Assembly: GCF_021390155.1 (NCBI RefSeq)
Contig: NZ_CP089985.1
Location: 1,623,001-1,687,000, forward strand
Reading direction: 5' to 3'
Origin: Pseudomonas sp. HN11
GTDB taxonomy: Bacteria > Pseudomonadota > Gammaproteobacteria > Pseudomonadales > Pseudomonadaceae
Length of the DNA stretch: 64,000 nucleotides
This document shows, one piece after another, positions 1-6,423 of this stretch. The position numbers and the translations under genes are program-made. How positions within the stretch are numbered: the stretch's first letter is position 1; each line of letters begins with the position of its first letter. The notes under the pieces are model-generated. The model saw nothing but the letters and a program-made list of their open reading frames with translations, searched no databases and had not been told where the DNA came from.

Positions 1-49
1 GTCCTTCGGGGAAGTGCGGTGAAGCCGCAGGCAGCTTCACCGCTGAACG

Positions 50-634
50 CTACAGGCTGAAATCGCCTTCCGACACCAACTCGCTCAACGGACGGCGCGG
101 GCTTGGTGCTTCACGACCCTGCAGGTATTCCGGCAAGCTCGATTTGTCCCCCAGCTTGCCGATCGCCACGGCGGCATGCAGTGCATAACCTTCCGGGATT
201 TTCAGCTCTTTACGGGTCAGTTCCTGATCGAACCCGGCCATGCCGTGGGTGTGCCAGCCGCTGAGACTGGCTTGCAGCGCCAGGTGGCCCCAGGCGGAAC
301 CCGTGTCGAAGGTGTGCCACAGGGCTGGGGTTTCTTCGCTGGCGCCGGGGGCGGTGAAGTCGGTTTTCGACGCGATGATCACCAGGGCCGACGCGTGTTG
401 CGCCCAGCCACGGTTGAATTCATTCAACAGGCCCAGAAAACGCTCCCAGTCCGGCGTATCGCGGCGCGCGTAGAGAAACCGCCACGGCTGCGAGTTGTAG
501 GCGGACGGCGCCCAGCGCGCGGCTTCGAAGAAACTCAGCAGGGTTTCCTGGGAGATGGTTTCGCCGGTAAAGGCGCGAGGCGACCAGCGGTTGGTGAACT
601 GGGTGTGGATCGGATAGTCGGCAACACGTGTCAT
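50..634 (-). CDS. Nitroreductase family protein
   Basis: A 194-residue protein of the FMN-dependent nitroreductase fold, expected to reduce nitro or quinone compounds with NAD(P)H in the cytosol. The family signature is near the N terminus: RWSPRAF followed by FFEAARWAPSAYNSQPWRF, the usual FMN-contacting segment, and a later GSAWGHLALQASLSGWHTH stretch that in the family lines the flavin and dimer interface. The start at 634 is chosen because AGGAAC lies eight bases upstream; an in-frame extension to 733 adds 33 residues unlike the family. The physiological substrate cannot be inferred from sequence. Confidence 0.85.
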   Translation of the reverse strand: MTRVADYPIHTQFTNRWSPRAFTGETISQETLLSFFEAARWAPSAYNSQPWRFLYARRDTPDWERFLGLLNEFNRGWAQHASALVIIASKTDFTAPGASEETPALWHTFDTGSAWGHLALQASLSGWHTHGMAGFDQELTRKELKIPEGYALHAAVAIGKLGDKSSLPEYLQGREAPSPRRPLSELVSEGDFSL

Positions 635-788
635 GGAGCAGTTCCTGATCGTCAATTCGGCGTTCAAAGCTACTGCGCGGTCACCAGACTGACAAGTGTT
701 GTCACACCGCCAGTCGTAAGCGCTTGGCCCCAAGGGCCGTGGGCACTAGACTGGCGGCCTTTTCACCTACCGATACTGATGTAGAGCC

Positions 789-1238
789 ATGGCCGCCAAA
801 GTCGAACCTTTCTGGATACGCAAAACCCTTGAACACCTCGATCAGGAGGAGTGGGAGTCGTTGTGCGACGGCTGTGGCCTGTGCTGCCTGCAAAAGCTTG
901 AGGATGAAGACGACAACAGCGTCTATTACACACGGATCGCCTGCAAACTGCTCGACCTGAAAACCTGCCAGTGCACCGACTACCCCAACCGCCGTGCGTC
1001 GGTACCGGATTGCATCCAGCTCACCCCAGGCCAGGCCGACCAATTCAAATGGCTTCCGCCGACCTGCGGCTATCGCTTGGTCAGCGAACGCAAGGACCTG
1101 CCGTTGTGGCATCACCTGGTCTGCGGCGACCGTGATGCCGTGCACCATGAACGCATTTCCCAGTCCGGGCGCATGCTCAGCGAAGGCAGCGTGGCCGAAG
1201 AAGACTGGGAGGATTACCTGATTTTCCGCGCGGGCTGA
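789..1238 (+). CDS. YcgN/UPF0260 family cysteine-cluster protein
   Basis: A 149-residue protein matching the UPF0260 (YcgN) family. A dense cysteine cluster, [11 protein letters not shown] at about residues 31-41, is followed by further cysteines in [17 protein letters not shown] and PTCGY. The pattern suggests a bound metal or iron-sulfur centre, but the family function is not established. No signal peptide is present, so it is probably cytosolic. It lies 12 bp before a secreted-protein gene on the same strand and may be co-transcribed with it. Confidence 0.85.
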   Translation: MAAKVEPFWIRKTLEHLDQEEWESLCDGCGLCCLQKLEDEDDNSVYYTRIACKLLDLKTCQCTDYPNRRASVPDCIQLTPGQADQFKWLPPTCGYRLVSERKDLPLWHHLVCGDRDAVHHERISQSGRMLSEGSVAEEDWEDYLIFRAG

Positions 1239-1250
1239 CAAGGAGTGGGT

Positions 1251-2471
1251 ATGAGGGGGGCAATCAAGCTGGCGGCATCTGTGGTGTTGCTGACGCTGAG
1301 CACGGCTGGGTGGTGCGCGAAGAAAGTCGACCTGGATTATCACGTCAAACTGTTACCCCAGAGCGACCAGGCCGAGGTCCGTGTGAGCCTTTCCCAGGGC
1401 TCGGCGGTGCGCAGCCTGAACTTCGACCTCGGCCATGACGGTGACTACAGCGACTTCAAGGCCGATGGACAGTGGCGCATCACCGAGCACCGTGGCCTCT
1501 GGCAACCCAGCGCCAACAAGGCCAGCCTGACCTACCGCGTGCGCCTTACCCATGCGCGCAAGGCCGGGATCTATGAAGCGCGGGTAACGCCGAGCTGGGC
1601 GCTGTTTCGCGGCGAAGACCTGGTGCCTACCGCACGCCTTGACCAGCAGGACGGCGTCGAGCTGGTCTCGCGTTTAGTGTTCGAACTGCCGGCGGGCTGG
1701 AAAAGCGTCGAAACCGCCTGGCCGCGCATCGGCAAGAACAAGTTCCGCATCGACAACGTTTCGCGCCTGTTCGACCGGCCTACCGGCTGGATGCTCGCCG
1801 GCAACCTCGGCAGTCGCCGCGTACGACTGGGCGAGACGGAAGTCACCGTGGTGTCGCCCAAAGGCCAGGCCATGCGCCGCATGGATGTGCTGACATTGCT
1901 CACGTTTGTCTGGCCCCAGGTAGAAGCCGCTTTCCCGCGTCACCCAGCCAAGCTGCTGGTGGTGGGCGCCAGTGACCCGATGCGCCGTGGTGCGTTCTCG
2001 GCGCGCGACTCGATCTACCTCAACAGTCGCACGCCACTGGTCAGCGAAAACGGCAGCAGCCCGTTGGTCCGTGAGGTGGTGCAGGCGATCGGGCGCTTCA
2101 AAGATCACGATACCAGTGACTGGATCAGCGAGGGCATGACCGAGTACTACGCCATTGAACTGGTGCGCCGGGCCGGTGGTATAACCGATGAGCGCTATCA
2201 AGCGATACAGGCGCGGTTGGCGAAGGCAGGTAAGGACGTCATCAGCCTGCGCGGCGAGCAGGTCAGCGGCGCCACGGTGTCACGGGCGGTGGTGGTGTTA
2301 CAGGAGCTGGACCGTGAGATCCGCGTAAAAACCCATAACAAACGCTCGCTGGATGACCTCGCGCAAGCGGTGATGCGCGCCAACAGCATCACCACTGCGC
2401 AGTTCGTGCAACTGGCTGAGAGCATCATCGGCGAGGCGTCGGTGGTGCTGGACAACAAGCTGCTGCGTTAG
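1251..2471 (+). CDS. Exported M61-like protein without the zinc motif
   Basis: A 406-residue protein with a signal peptide (hydrophobic stretch ending STAGWCA, likely cleaved near residue 23). The C-terminal half resembles gluzincin aminopeptidases of the M61/M1 type: an SEGMTEYYAIELV segment matches the EGxxEYY helix downstream of the metal site. Where HExxH should lie there is REVVQ, so both histidines and the glutamate are absent from their positions. It is therefore probably a non-catalytic relative, perhaps a chaperone-like or binding protein in the periplasm. AAGGAG six bases before ATG 1251 favours this start over GTG 1245. Its TAG overlaps the stop of the convergent gene. Confidence 0.6.
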   Translation: MRGAIKLAASVVLLTLSTAGWCAKKVDLDYHVKLLPQSDQAEVRVSLSQGSAVRSLNFDLGHDGDYSDFKADGQWRITEHRGLWQPSANKASLTYRVRLTHARKAGIYEARVTPSWALFRGEDLVPTARLDQQDGVELVSRLVFELPAGWKSVETAWPRIGKNKFRIDNVSRLFDRPTGWMLAGNLGSRRVRLGETEVTVVSPKGQAMRRMDVLTLLTFVWPQVEAAFPRHPAKLLVVGASDPMRRGAFSARDSIYLNSRTPLVSENGSSPLVREVVQAIGRFKDHDTSDWISEGMTEYYAIELVRRAGGITDERYQAIQARLAKAGKDVISLRGEQVSGATVSRAVVVLQELDREIRVKTHNKRSLDDLAQAVMRANSITTAQFVQLAESIIGEASVVLDNKLLR

Positions 2472-2818
2472 CGGGTGGTTCTGGTGGTCTTCTCGGCTGC
2501 CACTTCAGCCTTGGTCTTCAAATTCCTCAGCTCCGCCCCGGCGCGTTCGATCTTCGTGCGCACCGTGTTCATTTCCTGGCGACCCTGTTCCAGCTTGTCC
2601 TTGAGCGAGCTATGCCCGGTAAAACCTCGGGCCAGCGCCACACCGCCGATCGCCACCTGGATCAGGCCGAAAATCCCGCCACGGCGCAGGCCTTTGCCGA
2701 CCATCATCACGCCACCGGCGACCGAGCCGATGCGCTCCCAACCGTGCACGTTTTGCGTGGGCTGGGTCTCGAAGGGCGTGTGTTCGATGATAGGGCGCAA
2801 GGTTTTGCTGTCGCTCAT
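2468..2818 (-). CDS. Small membrane protein with DUF2892-like domain
   Basis: A 116-residue protein. Residues about 28-70 (GWERIGSVAGGVMMVGKGLRRGG then GLIQVAIGGVALARGFTGH) form a glycine-rich double membrane segment like the DUF2892 / YgaP-type membrane domain. A charged tail, DKLEQGRQEMNTVRTKIERAGAELRNLKTKAEVAAEKTT, is predicted to be a coiled coil. The start at 2818 gives MSDSKTLRP and avoids a 63-residue extension that runs into the upstream gene. Function unknown. The stop codon overlaps that of the convergent gene in the shared string TTAG. Confidence 0.6.
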   Translation of the reverse strand: MSDSKTLRPIIEHTPFETQPTQNVHGWERIGSVAGGVMMVGKGLRRGGIFGLIQVAIGGVALARGFTGHSSLKDKLEQGRQEMNTVRTKIERAGAELRNLKTKAEVAAEKTTRTTR

Positions 2819-2886
2819 GATCTGTCTCCAACAAGGGCAAGTGATAACCAGCAGACTGCCCACAGGCGCTGGATGTTCCGAAAATT

Positions 2887-3354
2887 TCAGTATTTGGAGC
2901 CCGAACGGGTGTTGTTGCCCTTGGCCAAGCGGTCGTAGAGCACCACATTGACGGTGGCGGCGAGGTTCATGCAACCGGTGGTCGGGATGTAGACCACGTC
3001 TTCGCACCAGTCACGGATCTCTTTGTCGAGGGAGCCGTCTTCCGGGCCGAAAATATACAGCGCGCGGTCTGGGTGGGTGTATTCCGGCAGCGGGCGAGCG
3101 CCTTCTACCAGTTCTACCGCGACGGGGATGCAGCCCAGGGGCAGGATCTTTTTAAGATCGTCGATGCCGATCAGCGGAATGTCGTGGTGGACTTTCTTGG
3201 TGTCGGTGATGAAGTCCCGAGCGCGCTCGTAACGCACGCCGGTGTAAAACACCGAGGCCACGCCGTAGCAGCCGGCGGCACGCATGACCGAGCCGACGTT
3301 TTCAGGGGATTTGGGGTTATACAGACCGATGCAGCTGTAGCGTTTATTGCCCAC
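2887..3354 (-). CDS. TrmH-family (SpoU) RNA methyltransferase
   Basis: A 155-residue protein of the SPOUT class. Motif 1 is YNPKSPENVGSVMRAAGCYG, motif 2 is ALYIFGPEDGSLDKE and motif 3 is IPTTGCMNLAATVNVVLYDRL, which builds the knotted S-adenosylmethionine site. It is expected to 2'-O-methylate an RNA. The short length without a separate RNA-binding domain recalls TrmL, which modifies the wobble base of tRNA-Leu, but TrmL proper has somewhat different motifs, so I do not assign a target. It lies 68 bp upstream of the small membrane-protein gene on the same strand. Confidence 0.8.
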   Translation of the reverse strand: MGNKRYSCIGLYNPKSPENVGSVMRAAGCYGVASVFYTGVRYERARDFITDTKKVHHDIPLIGIDDLKKILPLGCIPVAVELVEGARPLPEYTHPDRALYIFGPEDGSLDKEIRDWCEDVVYIPTTGCMNLAATVNVVLYDRLAKGNNTRSGSKY

Positions 3355-3387
3355 GGAAGTGCCTTAAAAAGGCAGCAGTATAGCGGC

Positions 3388-3449
3388 AAGCTTCAAGCTG
3401 CAAGTTAAAAGCAGAGCGGCTTTTTCTTGCAGCTTGCAGCTTGCAGCTT
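3388..3449. repeat. 17-bp inverted repeat with AAGCTGCAAG motif
   Basis: Arms at 3388-3404 and 3426-3442 are complementary over 17 bases with one mismatch. The motif GCAGCTT is then repeated again to 3449, where the YajD-like gene ends. It differs in sequence from the GTGGGAGCGGG REP family elsewhere in the window. The stem could act as a transcription terminator for the leftward YajD-like gene; GC-poor loop bases lie between the arms. The run CTTTTTCTTG beside the right arm supports only a weak terminator on the plus strand. Confidence 0.6.
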
Positions 3450-3827
3450 TCAGTTGTCCTTCTTCATCAACCCCGCCAACGCCGCAAACGGGTTATGCGT
3501 GGCCTTGGCAATCGTCGGGCTGCTGGTGGAACCTTCGCCGAAGTACTGTTGGTCGGTGTAGCGCGAGTGTTCGTTGTCGTGGCAATACAAACACAGCAAC
3601 TCCCAGTTCGAACCGTCCTGGGGATTGTCATCATGATTGTGGTTACGGTGGTGTACGGTCAGCTCACTCAGGCGTTTGCCTGCGAACTCACGGGCGCAGC
3701 GGCCGCACACGTGGGGATACATTTTCAAGGCTTTGTCGCGGTAGCCCATTTCCCGGTCGCGCTGGGCATCGGCAAGGATGCGATCCAGCTTGGCGGTGTG
3801 GGAGGGCGGATTGGTCGAGCTCATCAT
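3450..3827 (-). CDS. yajD: YajD-like HNH nuclease family protein
   Basis: A 125-residue protein with an HNH domain: CGRCAREF and CLYCHDNEH supply two Cys-x-x-Cys zinc pairs around LTVHHRNHNHDD, which carries the HNH histidines and asparagine. This arrangement matches YajD, a small conserved putative endonuclease of unknown role. No partner methyltransferase, integrase or phage terminase is beside it, so a restriction or packaging role has no support here. Two adjacent ATGs (3825-3827 and 3822-3824) are equally possible starts, with AGGAG just upstream. Confidence 0.75.
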   Translation of the reverse strand: MMSSTNPPSHTAKLDRILADAQRDREMGYRDKALKMYPHVCGRCAREFAGKRLSELTVHHRNHNHDDNPQDGSNWELLCLYCHDNEHSRYTDQQYFGEGSTSSPTIAKATHNPFAALAGLMKKDN

Positions 3828-3922
3828 GGCTCCTGGCTATTTGGGGGTTCACGGATAGGGTTGATTCTAGCCGCTCACGTTGCAAATAACCGCTTCACTT
3901 TATCGATAAGGATCTGAAACTC

Positions 3923-4843
3923 ATGCGTCTGCATTCATGGACTGTTGCACTGTTGCTGTGTGGGCTCACGGCCCAAGCCCAAGCGTTCTCTACACCCGAG
4001 CCCGGCCAGGTGATCGAGGTAACCCTCGACCAATTGCACCCGACCCAGGCCGTGGTGGGTTTTGACCAGATTTACTACAGCCTCGGCCTGTTCACCGACA
4101 AACCCGCCAAGGTCTTCGATGAATACTGCGAAACCAACGGCCAGGGCCAGGCCGACAAAGTACCCAAGGGCGCGGACCTGCACAAACCGTCCAGCTTCAC
4201 CTGCAAGGACCCGGTGGGCACCCATCCCGACGACATGAAAACCGTGGTGGTCGGCCCCGGCGGCCAGCTGTACCTGACCGACGGTCACCACAGCTTCACC
4301 ACCTTGTGGGAAGCGCCCGGCGGCGGGCCTCGCTTGAGCATGTGGGTCAAGGTTACCGACGACTTCAGCAACAGCCCGACGATGGCGAATTTCTGGCAGC
4401 GCATGGAGGCGGCGCGCAAGGTCTGGCTCAAGGACAATCAAGGCCAGACCCTGCCACCCGAGCAACTGCCGGCGCACTTGGGCTTCAAGAACCTGCAGGA
4501 CGACATCTTCCGCAGCCTGGTGTATTTCACCCGCAAGGCCGCGTATGGCAAGCCTGAGGCTGGCGAGATCGCGCCGGAGTTCCTGGAGTTCTACTGGGGC
4601 AATTGGCTGCGCACTCAAATTGACGTGGGCAAGTACAACCTGAACAAGAAGGGCGGCTACAAGGACGCCATTGAAGCCGTCGCCAAGCGCATGGTCAGCG
4701 TGGCGCCGGGCTCACAGGTCGGGGATAGCGGTTTTACCGCCCATCAATTGGGCGGCATGACCAAACTCGACCGTAACGAGCTGGAAAAGACCTTCGACAA
4801 AAAAGTGCCGTACGTGATCGACTACCGCAATTCCCTGCGCTAG
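3923..4843 (+). CDS. Exported ParB-like protein (ParBc_2 family)
   Basis: A 306-residue protein with a clear signal peptide (WTVALLLCGLTAQAQAFS, cleavage near residue 21). The mature part opens with a ParB/Srx-like fold: VIEVTLDQLHPTQAVVGFDQ, a phosphate-loop-like YLTDGHHSFTTLW at about residues 116-128, and then a helical C-terminal half. DGHH is the counterpart of the GxxR/H motif of ParB nucleases and matches the group known as ParBc_2. Being exported, it cannot act in chromosome partition. Substrate unknown. It stands alone, 4 bp before the end of the convergent methyltransferase gene. Confidence 0.65.
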   Translation: MRLHSWTVALLLCGLTAQAQAFSTPEPGQVIEVTLDQLHPTQAVVGFDQIYYSLGLFTDKPAKVFDEYCETNGQGQADKVPKGADLHKPSSFTCKDPVGTHPDDMKTVVVGPGGQLYLTDGHHSFTTLWEAPGGGPRLSMWVKVTDDFSNSPTMANFWQRMEAARKVWLKDNQGQTLPPEQLPAHLGFKNLQDDIFRSLVYFTRKAAYGKPEAGEIAPEFLEFYWGNWLRTQIDVGKYNLNKKGGYKDAIEAVAKRMVSVAPGSQVGDSGFTAHQLGGMTKLDRNELEKTFDKKVPYVIDYRNSLR

Positions 4844-4847
4844 CCGA

Positions 4848-5528
4848 TTACAGCTTCTGCGCAATCCAGATGGTGTGCCGGGTGCCTTTGTTGCCGTGGG
4901 CAAACACCTGCACTTCCTCGGCCTTGAAACCGGCCTTGCGCAGTTTGTCGCTGAACAGCTTGTCCGCGCTGGCCGACCACACGGCCAGCACGCCTTTAGG
5001 GCGCAGGGCCTTGGCGCAGGCGGCCAGGCCACCGGCGGAATAGAGCCAGCTATTGGCCTTTTGCGTAAGGCCTTCGGGGCCGTTGTCCACGTCCAGCATG
5101 ATCGCGTCAAAACCCTGGGGCTCGGCTTGCAACACCTTGGCCACATCTTCCATGCGGATCACCGTGCGCGGGTCCAGCAGCGGGCGGCCGGATTTCTCGC
5201 CCAGCGGCCCACGGTTCCACTCCACTACACCGGGCACCAATTCTGCGACGATCACTTCGGCTGTCTTGCCCAGGTGCTTGAGCGCCGAGGCCAGGGTAAA
5301 GCCCATGCCCAAGCCACCAATCAACACCCGCGACCCTGGACGCCCGGCGACTCTGCGGCAGGGGATTTGCGCCAGGGCGTCTTCGGAGCCGTGCATGCGC
5401 GTGTTCATCAACTGGCCGCCGTCACCGCCCTGGATCTTGATGACAAAGTCTTCACCGTATTCGAACAGGCACAAGGCACCGCCGTTATCGGGGATCGGGG
5501 TGGTGTCCAGCAGAACGAAACGTTTCAT
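4848..5528 (-). CDS. Spermidine-synthase-like methyltransferase-fold protein
   Basis: A 226-residue protein resembling the Rossmann domain of spermidine synthases. RVLIGGLGMGFTLASAL is the nucleotide-binding loop, AEVIVAELVPGVVEW carries the acidic residue after strand 2, and FDAIMLDVDNGPEGL carries the catalytic-type aspartates. The usual N-terminal beta domain is short and the aminopropyl-acceptor residues are not obvious, so polyamine synthesis is not assured. Several pseudomonad proteins of this type are annotated simply as spermidine synthase. ATG 5528 (MKRFVLLD) is preferred to a longer start at 5582. Confidence 0.65.
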   Translation of the reverse strand: MKRFVLLDTTPIPDNGGALCLFEYGEDFVIKIQGGDGGQLMNTRMHGSEDALAQIPCRRVAGRPGSRVLIGGLGMGFTLASALKHLGKTAEVIVAELVPGVVEWNRGPLGEKSGRPLLDPRTVIRMEDVAKVLQAEPQGFDAIMLDVDNGPEGLTQKANSWLYSAGGLAACAKALRPKGVLAVWSASADKLFSDKLRKAGFKAEEVQVFAHGNKGTRHTIWIAQKL

Positions 5529-5606
5529 GGAAATCTCATTGGGAAGGGCATTCTTGCGCGGTTGGGAGTAGCCTTGTGACATTCCGGTCAGGCCATGGAG
5601 CCATCG

Positions 5607-5885
5607 ATGAAGTGCAGCATTCTAACGGTCATTGTGTTGAGCGCGCTCGCATCCGGTGCGGCGCAGGCTCAGGAGTTGCAAACCGTACCGGTCGCGCCCG
5701 CTCCAACGCCAGGCGCGCCGGGCACTCCGACGCCGACGTTGTACCCGCAAGTCACCCCACCGGCCGTGCCCAAGACCAACGGCTCGCCACCCTTGGTGCC
5801 CATCGTGCTGCCCACGCCACCCAAGGACCAGACGGTGCCGGGCCTGCTGCAAAACGACAGCAAGCCGAAGGCGCCAGGCGGTTAG
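5607..5885 (+). CDS. Small proline-rich exported protein
   Basis: A 92-residue protein with a signal peptide (ILTVIVLSALASGAAQA, cleavage after about residue 19). The rest is dominated by proline, threonine and valine (APAPTPGAPGTPTPT, VPIVLPTPP) and is predicted to be disordered in the periplasm. There is no lipobox cysteine. GGAG ends seven bases before ATG 5607, favouring it over the ATG at 5595. No family is recognised. The TAG stop overlaps the stop of the convergent cyclic-nucleotide-binding gene by the bases TTAG. Confidence 0.55.
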   Translation: MKCSILTVIVLSALASGAAQAQELQTVPVAPAPTPGAPGTPTPTLYPQVTPPAVPKTNGSPPLVPIVLPTPPKDQTVPGLLQNDSKPKAPGG

Positions 5886-6355
5886 AACTGTTGCGAGAGT
5901 AATTGCCCGTCGGCCATGCGCAGGCGCTTGGACAGGGCGATGGCAATCGCGCGGATGATCTTGGCGGCGACCCTGGGTGCTTCGTTGAGCATCTTTTCCA
6001 GGGAATCCTTGCCCAGGTTCAGCAGCACGCAGTCACTGGCCGCCATGCAACTGGCCGAGCGCCGCTCGCCGTCGAGTACGGCCATTTCACCAAAGGCCCG
6101 GCCGCTGCGCAGGGTGGCGATGGTCAGGCGCTGGCCTTCGTGATTGGTTTTCTGCACGGCCACCTGGCCGCTGTGGATGATGCACATGAAGGTGCCGGCA
6201 TCGCCCTCGAGGAAGATCACCTCATCGCGGGCAATGCTGCTGATATTGAAATAGCCTGCGGCGACGTGAAAATCTTCCGGCAACAGCGGGTCGAACAGGC
6301 CGCAGTCCATGAGCATGTCGCGGATTTCGGTATTCATTAATGTGGGGAGTGCCAT
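5882..6355 (-). CDS. Stand-alone cyclic-nucleotide-binding domain protein
   Basis: A 157-residue protein made of a single CAP-like cNMP-binding domain. The phosphate-binding cassette is intact: GRAFGEMAVLDGERRSASCMA at about residues 87-107 has the Gly-Glu and Arg-Ser-Ala that contact cAMP or cGMP. A helix rich in isoleucine and alanine follows (AAKIIRAIAIALSKRLR), then the protein ends, so there is no helix-turn-helix and it is not a Crp-type regulator. It could act as a soluble cNMP sensor with a partner protein, but no partner is adjacent. Confidence 0.75.
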   Translation of the reverse strand: MALPTLMNTEIRDMLMDCGLFDPLLPEDFHVAAGYFNISSIARDEVIFLEGDAGTFMCIIHSGQVAVQKTNHEGQRLTIATLRSGRAFGEMAVLDGERRSASCMAASDCVLLNLGKDSLEKMLNEAPRVAAKIIRAIAIALSKRLRMADGQLLSQQF

Positions 6356-6423
6356 GGCTGCAATCTTGGTCCATCAATCAGTAGGCGGTCCTGTGTTCAG
6401 ACAAAACCGCCCGGCTAAGTTCC

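Noticed and set aside
2887..3354. Naming the TrmH-type gene trmL
   Set aside because: Motifs fit the wider SpoU family; the TrmL-specific residues were not clear enough.
3450..3827. HNH gene as part of a phage or restriction system
   Set aside because: No phage, methyltransferase or integrase gene adjoins it; YajD-like proteins are core genes.
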